NCBI GenBank assembly: GCA_049426725.1
Contig: JBMSYN010000003.1
Span: 62,001 to 126,000, forward strand
Length of the DNA: 64,000 nucleotides
Reading direction: 5' to 3'
DNA from: UBA961 sp049426725
Lineage (GTDB): Bacteria; Bacteroidota; Ignavibacteria; Kapaibacteriales; UBA961
Shown piece after piece: positions 9,735 through 17,847 of the stretch. The notes beneath the pieces were generated by a model, which saw only the letters and a list, made by a program, of their open reading frames with translations, did no database searches and was not told where the DNA came from. A program made the translations under genes and the position numbers. Each line of letters starts with the position of its first letter. Within the stretch, counting starts at the first letter, position 1.

Positions 9735-10380
9735 TTGACGTAACAAAATCCTGATATAAACCAATAAGCTCACTCACACACATTGCGGTTGCACCCCATA
9801 GATGATTCTTGGGATGAATCTCCCAGCAGGGAGCAAGTACCTCCATGTCCGGAGATCGCATTTTGGATACATGCTTTACTTCATGCATAAATGCCAAATC
9901 ATGCAAAGAAATATAAAATGCTTCATCCACTTCTTGAGGATTTGGAAGAAGGTTTGGTTTTGAAGTGAGATGTCCAACAATGACATGCATCATCGAATGT
10001 GATGGAGGAACAAAGAGGGAAGACAAATTACCCAAGATGGAAATATGTTCACGAGCTATACCAAGTTCTTCATGAGTTTCACGAAGAGCAGTTTCAATGA
10101 TGCTTTCATGTGATTCAGCTCTACCTCCAGGAAAACAAATTTGTCCTTTATGATGAGATACATGTTCGCTTCTGATTGTAAAGAGTAATTCCGTTCCAAA
10201 CTCACCGGGAAAAAGCAAAGCCGCCACACCGGTTTGTTTTGCATCGGGAGGAGTCATTCGGGGTTCAAGGGTCTTGGCTCCTTGCACATAAGGACTCATT
10301 CTTTGTTGATACTCCCAGCCGGGCAATGGTTCCTGTAATCTTCTTTCAAGAAAGTCAATAAATGAAAGATGTGTATTCAT
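9727..10380 (-). CDS. Nudix hydrolase, CoA pyrophosphatase type
   Basis: A Nudix protein of 217 residues. The full Nudix box (G-x5-E-x7-REThEELGI) is present and is preceded by the UPF0035-like motif, read here as TIRSEHVSHHKGQICFPGG, that marks the CoA pyrophosphatase subgroup (NudL/NUDT7-like). Such enzymes cleave CoA to 3',5'-ADP and 4'-phosphopantetheine. The ATG overlaps the ruvC stop by 4 bases and the gene end overlaps the oxidoreductase start, placing it inside a tightly coupled operon. Confidence 0.87.
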   Translation of the reverse strand: MNTHLSFIDFLERRLQEPLPGWEYQQRMSPYVQGAKTLEPRMTPPDAKQTGVAALLFPGEFGTELLFTIRSEHVSHHKGQICFPGGRAESHESIIETALRETHEELGIAREHISILGNLSSLFVPPSHSMMHVIVGHLTSKPNLLPNPQEVDEAFYISLHDLAFMHEVKHVSKMRSPDMEVLAPCWEIHPKNHLWGATAMCVSELIGLYQDFVTSNV

Positions 10381-10919
10381 CGCTTTATACGATTCGGATT
10401 TTCATGAATGAATTGCATCCAAGATTTTGCGCTCTGTTTTGGCGTGCTGCGTTTCATTCCATGACATAATGCGACAGCCAGGGCATCGGTTGCATCAAAG
10501 AATTTTGATTCTTCTTCAATCTTCAATAAAGACTTTACCATGAATCCAACCTGTTCTTTACTCGCATTGCCATTTCCCGTTACGGCTCTTTTCACTTCCT
10601 TTGCCGAATATTCAATCACAGGTATGCTTCTCTGATTTCCTGCAAGCATTGCAACTCCACGAGCATGTGAAAGCTTAATGAGAGATTGAGCATTCTTCGC
10701 ATAAAATGTTGCTTCCAATGATATCTCATCGGGCAATGTTCGCTCAATCACGGCAATCAATTCTTCATAGATCATTCCTAATCTTTGAGGCATGGACTCA
10801 AAATGCTTTTTTGCCTCTACAACACCATATTCAAGAACATGAAATGAACTTGTGCCTGTTTTTTCAATCACACCATATCCACAAATCACGCTGCCTGGAT
10901 CTATACCCATGAAGATCAT
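10377..10919 (-). CDS. ruvC: Holliday junction resolvase RuvC
   Basis: RuvC (180 residues) is the RNase H-fold endonuclease that resolves Holliday junctions. The family start MGIDPGS supplies the first catalytic Asp, SLEATFYAKNAQS the catalytic Glu, and DATDALAVALCH the last acidic pair. It overlaps dapF and the Nudix gene by 4 bases on each side. Its partners ruvA and ruvB are not in the window. Confidence 0.95.
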   Translation of the reverse strand: MIFMGIDPGSVICGYGVIEKTGTSSFHVLEYGVVEAKKHFESMPQRLGMIYEELIAVIERTLPDEISLEATFYAKNAQSLIKLSHARGVAMLAGNQRSIPVIEYSAKEVKRAVTGNGNASKEQVGFMVKSLLKIEEESKFFDATDALAVALCHGMKRSTPKQSAKSWMQFIHENPNRIKR

Positions 10920-11800
10920 GAAAGCCCCGCATTGTATTTAAGAAACATTTGAAAGGCCTCTTCTTCACTCAAAAATTCTGCAGGACCTGATAAACGAAGT
11001 CCACTACTGCCAATTATCTTGTCAATGGTTAAGACATAACCTGATTTCACAATGAGAGATTTGGGATATGTGTGAGCTTGACCTGATAAAAATGGCGAAC
11101 CTGATTGAGAAACATATGTAAAAGCTGCAGCCAAAGCGCCGGTTCCGCATGCAGCAGTCTCTCTTTCAACACCACGCTCGAATGTCCGAATGAGGAGAGT
11201 TCCATCCTGTCTTGCATACACTATGTTCACATTCGCGCCTCTTGGAAAGAGTTTTGATTTTCGTAGTGGCTTGGCAAATGTATGCAGTGGAAAATCTTCA
11301 AATTCATATTCATGGTTCATGATTTGTTTTGCATCAATTACTAAATGATCTGAGCCATTTTCTACATAAAATCCATGTATGATTGGTTTTGTGGGTAATT
11401 CTACAAGTGATATTGACGGTGTATCTTTGAAATATACTTTGACAATATCACCAAAGAGAATATAATCAGCTTGATATACTTTACCTGCCATCATGAATTC
11501 TACATCGCCAATATCTGGTCTCAGATTCAAAATTTCCTTCAGATAATATGTAACTGCACATCGAGCACCATTTCCACACATGGCACCATGAGAACCATCG
11601 GGATTTAAAAAATCAACTTCAAAGTCATATTCATCACTCTCTCGAATAGCAATGAGACCGTCTACAAGCCAATTGATTGGGATATCTTGCACGATAAACT
11701 TTTTGAGTTCTTGGATTGACAAGTTGAGTTTTCTATTGTCGATGACGCAGAATATATTACCTGCACCATGCATAAATGTATATTCGATATGTTTACTCAT
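10916..11800 (-). CDS. dapF: diaminopimelate epimerase
   Basis: DapF (294 residues) converts LL- to meso-diaminopimelate for lysine and peptidoglycan synthesis. The two catalytic cysteines lie in the expected contexts, GAMCGNGARC and ETAACGTGALA, and the N-terminal HGAGNIF (HGxGNDF-like) segment is present. The ATG at 11798-11800 overlaps the suhB stop by 8 bases; a GTG four codons upstream is less likely. Presence of meso-DAP synthesis fits a Gram-negative wall. Confidence 0.95.
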   Translation of the reverse strand: MSKHIEYTFMHGAGNIFCVIDNRKLNLSIQELKKFIVQDIPINWLVDGLIAIRESDEYDFEVDFLNPDGSHGAMCGNGARCAVTYYLKEILNLRPDIGDVEFMMAGKVYQADYILFGDIVKVYFKDTPSISLVELPTKPIIHGFYVENGSDHLVIDAKQIMNHEYEFEDFPLHTFAKPLRKSKLFPRGANVNIVYARQDGTLLIRTFERGVERETAACGTGALAAAFTYVSQSGSPFLSGQAHTYPKSLIVKSGYVLTIDKIIGSSGLRLSGPAEFLSEEEAFQMFLKYNAGLS

Positions 11801-12605
11801 GGAAGTCACCACTTTGATATATCAAATTTACTTTCTGCAATTCAATGTTTATGTCTTTAACTAACAATGCATTACCTGCAATGATTGATGATGATTGCAA
11901 CACATTCAATTCTTTTCCGGCATAATCAATCACAATTCCTCCTGCTTCTCTAACCAATAATGAACCAGCGGCCATGTCCCAAGGTTGCAATGCAATTTCC
12001 CAGAAACCATCAAATCTTCCTGAAGCAACATAAGCCAAATCAAGAGCAGCTGAGCCTAATCTTCTGACAGGTATACCAAGTGAGACAATATGAGCAAAGT
12101 GTTCAATGCAGTGTCCCGGATTTTCACTTACCGAATAGGGGAAACCGGTAACCAAAAAAGCTTCTTTCAACACTGATGTATGTGTGACTTGAAGTCTGGT
12201 CCCATTACAATAAGCACCTTTTCCCAACTCAGCTGTGAACATTTCATCAGTCATTGGAGAGTAAATCACTCCACAGAGAATTTCGCCTGAATTGACTGCG
12301 GCAATACTAATGCAAAAAAATGGTATTCCATGAGCAAAATTAACCGTTCCATCCAGCGGATCAATGATCCAAGTGATTTCACTTTGGGATTCATGATGAC
12401 CGGATTCTTCTGTCAATAGAGCATGATCCGGAAAGTGTATGCGAATATGCTCCATGATGATGGATTCCGCACGATGATCGTATTCGGTCACCAAATCATG
12501 GAAACGAGTTTTGGAAGAAATGGAAAAGTCAGACCTAAATCCCTCTTTTAAGAGATCTCCGGCTTTTCGCGCTGCTTCGATAGCCGTTCTTAACAAAGTG
12601 TTCAT
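11793..12605 (-). CDS. suhB: inositol monophosphatase family protein (SuhB-like)
   Basis: A 270-residue member of the Mg-dependent inositol monophosphatase family. The metal-binding motif IIDPLDGTVNFAHG follows an EESG Glu about 70 residues in, and the second motif WDMAAGSLLVREAGG is near the C terminus. Bacterial SuhB proteins dephosphorylate inositol phosphates and in some species also affect rRNA transcription; the role here is not determined. The ATG at 12603-12605 is preferred over a TTG nine codons upstream. It is the first gene of the suhB-dapF-ruvC-Nudix-oxidase operon. Confidence 0.9.
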   Translation of the reverse strand: MNTLLRTAIEAARKAGDLLKEGFRSDFSISSKTRFHDLVTEYDHRAESIIMEHIRIHFPDHALLTEESGHHESQSEITWIIDPLDGTVNFAHGIPFFCISIAAVNSGEILCGVIYSPMTDEMFTAELGKGAYCNGTRLQVTHTSVLKEAFLVTGFPYSVSENPGHCIEHFAHIVSLGIPVRRLGSAALDLAYVASGRFDGFWEIALQPWDMAAGSLLVREAGGIVIDYAGKELNVLQSSSIIAGNALLVKDINIELQKVNLIYQSGDFHE

Positions 12606-12629
12606 GATTGCAAAGTAATGATTGTATTG

Positions 12630-12637
12630 CAAAAATA
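12630..12637 (-). promoter_or_regulatory. putative -7 element for the suhB operon
   Basis: Minus-strand TATTTTTG matches TAnnTTTG and lies about 25 bases before the suhB ATG. No convincing -33 TTG is seen at the right distance. Confidence 0.3.
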
Positions 12638-12747
12638 CGAACAGTCTCTGCCTTGTGAGAGAAATTAATTTGAAGCTTCACATACATGAATGCACCCCTC
12701 AAATTGCTATTTTGCATGAATTCATTGTATATATGCTTTACAAAACC

Positions 12748-14049
12748 ATGGCAACACAAGAACAATTAAAAGATACAGTATCAGTAATCACCCTTGGCTG
12801 CAGCAAGAATACCGTCGATTCCGAGGTATTGTCGGGGCATTTACAATCAGCCAAATTGACTTTGGTAGATGATCCTGAACAGGCATCTACTGTCATCATC
12901 AATACATGTGGTTTTATTGACTTGGCAAAAGAAGAAAGTGTCTCGGCTATCCTTGAAGCTGCGGAGTTAAAGAAACAAGGGAAGATAGAAACTCTCATCG
13001 TTGCCGGATGCTTGTCAGAACGCTATGGCAATGATTTAAAAGCAGAAATCCCTGAAGTCGACCATTTCTTTGGAACCGAAGCATATGCAAATATTTTGAA
13101 AGTGGTTTCCCCTGATTTAAAGTATGCTCTTTTGGGTGAGCGCATCATTTCTACACCGAAGCATTATGCATATATGAAAATCAGCGAGGGATGCGATAAT
13201 CCGTGTTCATTTTGCGCGATTCCTCTGATGAGAGGGAAGCATCGTTCAAAGCCAATAGAAGATTTGGTTCGAGAAGCACAAGCATTGACTCGTCAGGGAG
13301 TTAAAGAACTTGTTCTTGTTGCCCAGGATTCAACTTGTTATGGACTCGACATCTACGGCAAAAGGAATCTTGATGCACTTCTACGAGGATTAAGTGATGC
13401 ATCAGGTGCAGAATGGATACGTTTGATGTATGCATATCCATCTAAGTTTCCAAAAGAAATCTTGCCAGTTATTGCCGAAAGAGAGAATATCTGCTCATAT
13501 ATCGATATGCCGCTTCAACATATCTCAACCAATATGTTGAAGTCAATGCGTCGTGGCATCACAAGAAGAGCCACTGAAGAACTTATTCATCACATTAAAG
13601 ACACAGTTCCCGGAATTACACTCAGAACAACATTCATCGTTGGATATCCCGGAGAAACTGAAGAAGATTTTCAGGAATTGTGTGATTTTGTCAGCACCGG
13701 CATTCTAGATCGTATGGGCGTGTTCACATATTCGCAAGAAGATGACACCTATGCATATATCTTGGGCGATCCAATTCCACAAGAAGTCAAAGATGAACGA
13801 AGAACAATATTGATGGACATACAAAAACAGATTTCACATGATGCCAATCAAGAATTGATAGGGAAGCACGTGAATGCAATCGTAGAACAAGAAATTAATG
13901 GGGAATTTCAATGCAGAACAGACCGTGATGCACCTGAAGTTGACAATGAATTATATGTTCGTTCAGACTCACCACTGAAGCCAGGGGATATGATTCGTGT
14001 TGAAATTGATGATGCTGCAGAGTTTGATTTGTTTGGTCATGTAGTGTAA
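12748..14049 (+). CDS. rimO: ribosomal protein S12 methylthiotransferase RimO
   Basis: RimO (433 residues) is a radical-SAM enzyme that adds a methylthio group to the conserved aspartate of ribosomal protein S12. The N-terminal UPF0004 domain starts with TLGCSKNTVDSEV, with further cluster cysteines in NTCGFI and GCLSERY. The radical-SAM triad is C149, C153 and C156 in EGCDNPCSFCAIPLMRGKHR, and a TRAM domain closes the protein. The SxCSFCAIPxMRG context favours RimO over MiaB. The ATG at 12748 matches the family start; the frame is open upstream but those residues are not family-like. The gene is divergent from suhB. Confidence 0.95.
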   Translation: MATQEQLKDTVSVITLGCSKNTVDSEVLSGHLQSAKLTLVDDPEQASTVIINTCGFIDLAKEESVSAILEAAELKKQGKIETLIVAGCLSERYGNDLKAEIPEVDHFFGTEAYANILKVVSPDLKYALLGERIISTPKHYAYMKISEGCDNPCSFCAIPLMRGKHRSKPIEDLVREAQALTRQGVKELVLVAQDSTCYGLDIYGKRNLDALLRGLSDASGAEWIRLMYAYPSKFPKEILPVIAERENICSYIDMPLQHISTNMLKSMRRGITRRATEELIHHIKDTVPGITLRTTFIVGYPGETEEDFQELCDFVSTGILDRMGVFTYSQEDDTYAYILGDPIPQEVKDERRTILMDIQKQISHDANQELIGKHVNAIVEQEINGEFQCRTDRDAPEVDNELYVRSDSPLKPGDMIRVEIDDAAEFDLFGHVV

Positions 14050-14055
14050 AAAAAT

Positions 14056-14084
14056 ACCCCCAACCGCATTTTGCAATTGGGGGC
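14056..14084. terminator. terminator hairpin between rimO and the lipoprotein gene
   Basis: CCCCCAA-cc-GCA and TGC-aa-TTGGGGG pair around a short T-rich loop with one 2-base internal mismatch. An A-run to the left gives a U-tract for minus-strand transcripts, so it terminates the lipoprotein gene best and probably rimO as well. Confidence 0.8.
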
Positions 14085-14105
14085 ATTTACATCATAATTA
14101 AGAAT

Positions 14106-14903
14106 TTATTTCACTGAATAGCGAAGCAATTCTCTTACATATCCATCGCCTTTGTATTGAATTGGTTCAATACCTGGGACGCTTACTTTTAAATTTAATG
14201 CGGGGAATTCTTCTTTAACAATTCCAACATTCTGTGCTATCCAAATGGATTGTTTCACCATGATTGAATCAACGGCAAATGGTGTTCCGAAAAGTGTGAT
14301 TGTTGGTTTCAATGTAACTGTCAAATCAAATTGAGAAGTATTTGGGAATGATTTTCCATTGATGACTTCTGTCTTTGTAGCAACTTTCTTACCCTTCATG
14401 GAGATTGATGATGACAATGGGATATTTTGACCATTAAAGGGAATAGAAACTCCTGTAATGCTGGTATCTGCAATGATCCATTCATTAGTTGCAGCAAAAT
14501 CAGCAAATTTTGACCATCTGTAATTTTGTGGGATAATTGAGTTAATCAAGTCAGACAAAGTGATTCCCGGTGGAATATATTTCCAATATCCCCATACTGT
14601 TTGACCTTCCTTATAATAAAAATCAGTTCTGATTTTTTGATTCATTCTATATACATCAAATGGAAATGCAGTTTTGTTTTCTTTGGAAGTAGAACTACCC
14701 ACTACTAAAGAATCAACTTGCAGTGCATTCATATCGCGATTGCCCGTTATGGAATCTAGTCGGATATTATTGTACACAAAATAGCTTCCGGTTGTTAGAG
14801 GGAAGATATCACTAGTTGGAGTTGGATTTGTTGATGAGTCGTCTGAGCATGAGGCAAAGAGGAATGTCAAACCAATCATGATTGACAAAAAGAGTGATTT
14901 CAT
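14106..14903 (-). CDS. hypothetical secreted lipoprotein
   Basis: A 265-residue protein I do not recognise beyond its export signal. It starts with a lysine, a hydrophobic stretch and the lipobox FASC, placing the lipidated cysteine at about residue 19. A Ser/Asp/Thr/Pro-rich spacer follows, typical of Bacteroidota lipoproteins. The mature part is beta-rich, with an early motif LTTGSYFVYNN that resembles the start of other uncharacterised FCB lipoproteins of similar size. It lies 21 bases downstream of the mutase gene and could share its transcript; no functional link is evident. Confidence 0.75.
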   Translation of the reverse strand: MKSLFLSIMIGLTFLFASCSDDSSTNPTPTSDIFPLTTGSYFVYNNIRLDSITGNRDMNALQVDSLVVGSSTSKENKTAFPFDVYRMNQKIRTDFYYKEGQTVWGYWKYIPPGITLSDLINSIIPQNYRWSKFADFAATNEWIIADTSITGVSIPFNGQNIPLSSSISMKGKKVATKTEVINGKSFPNTSQFDLTVTLKPTITLFGTPFAVDSIMVKQSIWIAQNVGIVKEEFPALNLKVSVPGIEPIQYKGDGYVRELLRYSVK

Positions 14904-14924
14904 GAGAATACCTTTATGAATGAA

Positions 14925-16928
14925 TTACATATTTCTTCTATATTGTCCGCCAACTTGATAGAGCGCATTGGACATTTGACCTAGAGAACATACTTTCGCA
15001 GCTTCCATTAATGCTCCAAAGATATTTCCATCGGCAATGGCGGTTTGTTTTAAGTTTTTTAGAGCTATTTCTGCTTCTTCTGCATGATGTTTTTGAAATG
15101 CTCTGACATTCGATATCTGTTGTTCTTTTTCTTCGGTGGTTGAACGAATCACTTCTTGGGGAATGATTGTTGGTGAACCATTTTTGGAAAGAAATGTATT
15201 CACTCCAATGATTGGATATTCACCGGTATGTTTTAATGTCTCATAATACAGCGATTCTTCTTGAATCTTATTGCGTTGATACATTGTCTCCATTGATCCT
15301 AAAACACCACCACGCTCTGAGATTCTATTGAATTCGGCATAGACTGCTTCTTCTACAAGATCGGTTAACTCTTCTATGATGAATGACCCCTGTAGTGGAT
15401 TCTCATTTTTTGCTAATCCCAATTCACGATTAATGATAAGCTGAATGGCGACTGCTCTTCTGACGGATTCTTCAGTTGGAGTGGTAATCGCTTCATCATA
15501 GGCATTTGTATGCAAGGAATTGCAATTGTCATAAATGGCATAAAGCGCTTGCAATGTGGTTCGAATATCATTGAAGTCAATTTCTTGAGCATGCAGCGAT
15601 CTACCTGATGTTTGAATATGATATTTCAACATTTGCGAACGTTCATTTCCACCATAAATATTCTTCATGGCTTTTGCCCAGATTCGTCTGGCAACTCTAC
15701 CAATGACGGCATATTCTGGATCTATTCCATTTGAGAAAAAGAATGAAAGATTTGGCGCGAAATCATCAATATGCATGCCTCTGGAAAGGTAATATTCCAC
15801 GAATGTGAATCCATTTGCCAGTGTGAACGCCACCTGCGTAATTGGATTTGCACCGGCTTCAGCAATATGATAACCACTGATTGACACGGAATAGAAATTT
15901 CTAACTTGTTTTTCGATGAAATACTCCTGAATGTCACCCATCATTTTGAGAGCAAATTCAGTGGAGAAAATACAAGTATTCTGCGCTTGATCTTCTTTGA
16001 GAATATCGGCTTGGACTGTTCCTCGAACTGTTTTTAATGCCCGCTCTTTACACTGTTCATATACATCAGGAGGAAGAACCTTATCTCCGGTGATACCAAG
16101 CAATGTTAATCCCAAACCTGTATTTCCCTCAGGTAAATCTTGTGATTTTGTCTCGGGATCAGAGCAATATATTGGTTGACCTTGAGTTGATTCAGCATAA
16201 AAGGCCGCAATCTTTGCTTTTACTTCATCAATCAGACCATGCTCATGAATATATTTTTCACATTCTTGATCAATGGCGGCATTCATAAAAAATGCCAGGA
16301 GCATAGGTGCCGGACCATTGATTGTCATTGAAACTGATGTCTTGGGATCGCAAAGATCAAAACCAGAATACAGTTTTTTTGCATCATTGAGTGTTGCAAT
16401 CGAAACACCGCTATTCCCAATCTTACCATAAATGTCCGGTCTGAAATCAGGATCTTCACCATAGAGGGTCACGCTGTCAAAAGCTGTAGACAAACGAGCA
16501 GCCGGCATGCCATGACTGAGATAATGAAACCTTTTATTGGTTCTTTCAGGTCCACCCTCACCGGCAAACATTCTGGTTGGATCTTCACCTGTACGCTTGA
16601 ATGGATAAACACCGGCTGTATAGGGAAACTCACCTGGAAAATTTTCTCTCAAACTCCAGCGAACAATTTCGCCCCAATCTTTGAATTGCGGTATGGCAAT
16701 TTTGGGAATCTTTGTATGACTCAATGATTCAATAAAGTTCGCGACATTGATTTGCTTATTTCGAACCGTATAGGTGAATTCTTCATTGCGATAATTCTGG
16801 GTGGTATTTTCCCATTCATCCAGAATTCGTTTTACCTCCGGTTTCAATTGACCAATGAGTTCATCGTAAAGATGACGCACATCTTCAATTGCAGAATCTG
16901 TCAAATGCGTGTTTTGTAAGATAGACAT
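14925..16928 (-). CDS. acyl-CoA mutase catalytic subunit, isobutyryl-CoA mutase (IcmF)-like
   Basis: A 667-residue TIM-barrel catalytic chain of the cobalamin-dependent methylmalonyl-CoA mutase family. The sequence tracks the mutase part of fused IcmF closely: AGVYPFKRTGEDPTRMFAGE, AFDSVTLYGEDP, IGNSGVSIATLNDAKKLYSG, and YHIQTSGRSLHAQEIDFND, where the Gln of HAQE replaces the carboxylate-binding context of methylmalonyl-CoA mutase. IcmF enzymes interconvert isobutyryl- and n-butyryl-CoA (some act on isovaleryl/pivalyl-CoA). The cobalamin-binding domain and the MeaI-type GTPase domain normally fused N-terminally are absent and are not encoded nearby, so separate subunits are needed. The ATG at 16926-16928 is chosen because it agrees with a promoter-like TAAATTTG just upstream; an upstream ATG at codon -9 also exists. 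Confidence 0.85.
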   Translation of the reverse strand: MSILQNTHLTDSAIEDVRHLYDELIGQLKPEVKRILDEWENTTQNYRNEEFTYTVRNKQINVANFIESLSHTKIPKIAIPQFKDWGEIVRWSLRENFPGEFPYTAGVYPFKRTGEDPTRMFAGEGGPERTNKRFHYLSHGMPAARLSTAFDSVTLYGEDPDFRPDIYGKIGNSGVSIATLNDAKKLYSGFDLCDPKTSVSMTINGPAPMLLAFFMNAAIDQECEKYIHEHGLIDEVKAKIAAFYAESTQGQPIYCSDPETKSQDLPEGNTGLGLTLLGITGDKVLPPDVYEQCKERALKTVRGTVQADILKEDQAQNTCIFSTEFALKMMGDIQEYFIEKQVRNFYSVSISGYHIAEAGANPITQVAFTLANGFTFVEYYLSRGMHIDDFAPNLSFFFSNGIDPEYAVIGRVARRIWAKAMKNIYGGNERSQMLKYHIQTSGRSLHAQEIDFNDIRTTLQALYAIYDNCNSLHTNAYDEAITTPTEESVRRAVAIQLIINRELGLAKNENPLQGSFIIEELTDLVEEAVYAEFNRISERGGVLGSMETMYQRNKIQEESLYYETLKHTGEYPIIGVNTFLSKNGSPTIIPQEVIRSTTEEKEQQISNVRAFQKHHAEEAEIALKNLKQTAIADGNIFGALMEAAKVCSLGQMSNALYQVGGQYRRNM

Positions 16929-16956
16929 AGTTCTAAACAAATGGGAAACATGCATA

Positions 16957-16964
16957 CAAATTTA
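16957..16964 (-). promoter_or_regulatory. putative -7 element for the mutase gene
   Basis: Minus-strand TAAATTTG matches the TAnnTTTG consensus and lies about 28 bases before the chosen mutase ATG. No well-spaced -33 element is visible. Confidence 0.35.
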
Positions 16965-17002
16965 CTGGAATTTCAACAATTCATCCCCTGAAACAAAGCA
17001 TT

Positions 17003-17779
17003 TTACTTGATTTTTGCCTTGATTGGACCTCGGGTACCCGAAAAACTTGTCAATTCCGCCTCAATTGCTCCAATGAGTACTTTTGTGCTGACTTTTACCG
17101 GTATTTTTCTCTCATCATCAGTCAGCCATAAGAGAATTTTCCCCTCACTTTTGAATAATCCACCTTTAGTCACCATTGGCTCAACGACGATGCAATTAAA
17201 TGTCCCTGCTTGGACATTAACTGTTTGTTTACCATGAATTCGTACACCGAGCGTATAGGTGCTATCATCAACAAAATTTTTCAATTGAATGACATCCCCT
17301 TTTTTCTTTGAAGTTAGATCCATTGTTCTCACAAAATAAAATGCGGAAACGATATCATGCGAGAATGCAGGGAAGGGATAAGATTTGTCATCAACTGTGG
17401 CTTTCTTTGCAGAGTGATCGAAATGTGCTTTTGCATCTTTTCGATATCCACCTTCGCGTATTTTTTGTTCGAAGTAATAGGGATAGATACCATCAATATC
17501 AACAAGGGTGCGATAGATATCTTGAACGCGATATAGCCAGTCGAGTGATTTTAATGAACGAACTTCGAATCGTATATCATAGCAAGGTCTACCCTTGTAT
17601 GTAAATGATTTTGGCTGAACATGAAAATACGCATCTCCGGCTTTGACAAATTGATATCCTACTTTGTATTCAAGCCTTTCCCCCAATCCAAATGCTTCAT
17701 TGGGAATGGTTCGTAATGCTTGTTGGGCATCAATTGATGTGATGGCAAAGAAAAGAAATATGGTAAGAAGTCGAATCAT
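17003..17779 (-). CDS. DUF3108 family exported protein
   Basis: A 258-residue protein with a clear signal peptide (MIRLLTIFLFFAITSIDAQQ) and a DUF3108 domain starting at FGLGERLEYKVGYQFVKAGDA. DUF3108 proteins are periplasmic beta-rich proteins common in Bacteroidota and Proteobacteria; their function is unknown. The ATG at 17777-17779 is chosen because it begins the signal peptide. The frame is open further upstream, but that stretch overlaps the terminator of the preceding gene. Confidence 0.83.
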   Translation of the reverse strand: MIRLLTIFLFFAITSIDAQQALRTIPNEAFGLGERLEYKVGYQFVKAGDAYFHVQPKSFTYKGRPCYDIRFEVRSLKSLDWLYRVQDIYRTLVDIDGIYPYYFEQKIREGGYRKDAKAHFDHSAKKATVDDKSYPFPAFSHDIVSAFYFVRTMDLTSKKKGDVIQLKNFVDDSTYTLGVRIHGKQTVNVQAGTFNCIVVEPMVTKGGLFKSEGKILLWLTDDERKIPVKVSTKVLIGAIEAELTSFSGTRGPIKAKIK

Positions 17780-17794
17780 ATGTGATGATAAAAA

Positions 17795-17824
17795 AACGGC
17801 AAAACAATATACTGCTTTGCCGTT
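17795..17824 (-). terminator. intrinsic terminator after the MltD-like gene
   Basis: AACGGCAAA and TTTGCCGTT form a perfect 9-bp stem with a 12-base loop. On the minus strand it is followed by a U-rich run (complement of the A-run at 17791-17796). It lies 24 bases after the stop of the LysM transglycosylase gene, so it separates that gene from the DUF3108 gene. Confidence 0.8.
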
Positions 17825-17847
17825 AGATGTCATTTTGCCCAAAAAGT

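Noticed and set aside
14925..16928. Methylmalonyl-CoA mutase large subunit
   Set aside because: Active-site context (HIQTSGRSLHAQE) and overall wording follow IcmF, not MCM, although an automatic tool may call it MCM.
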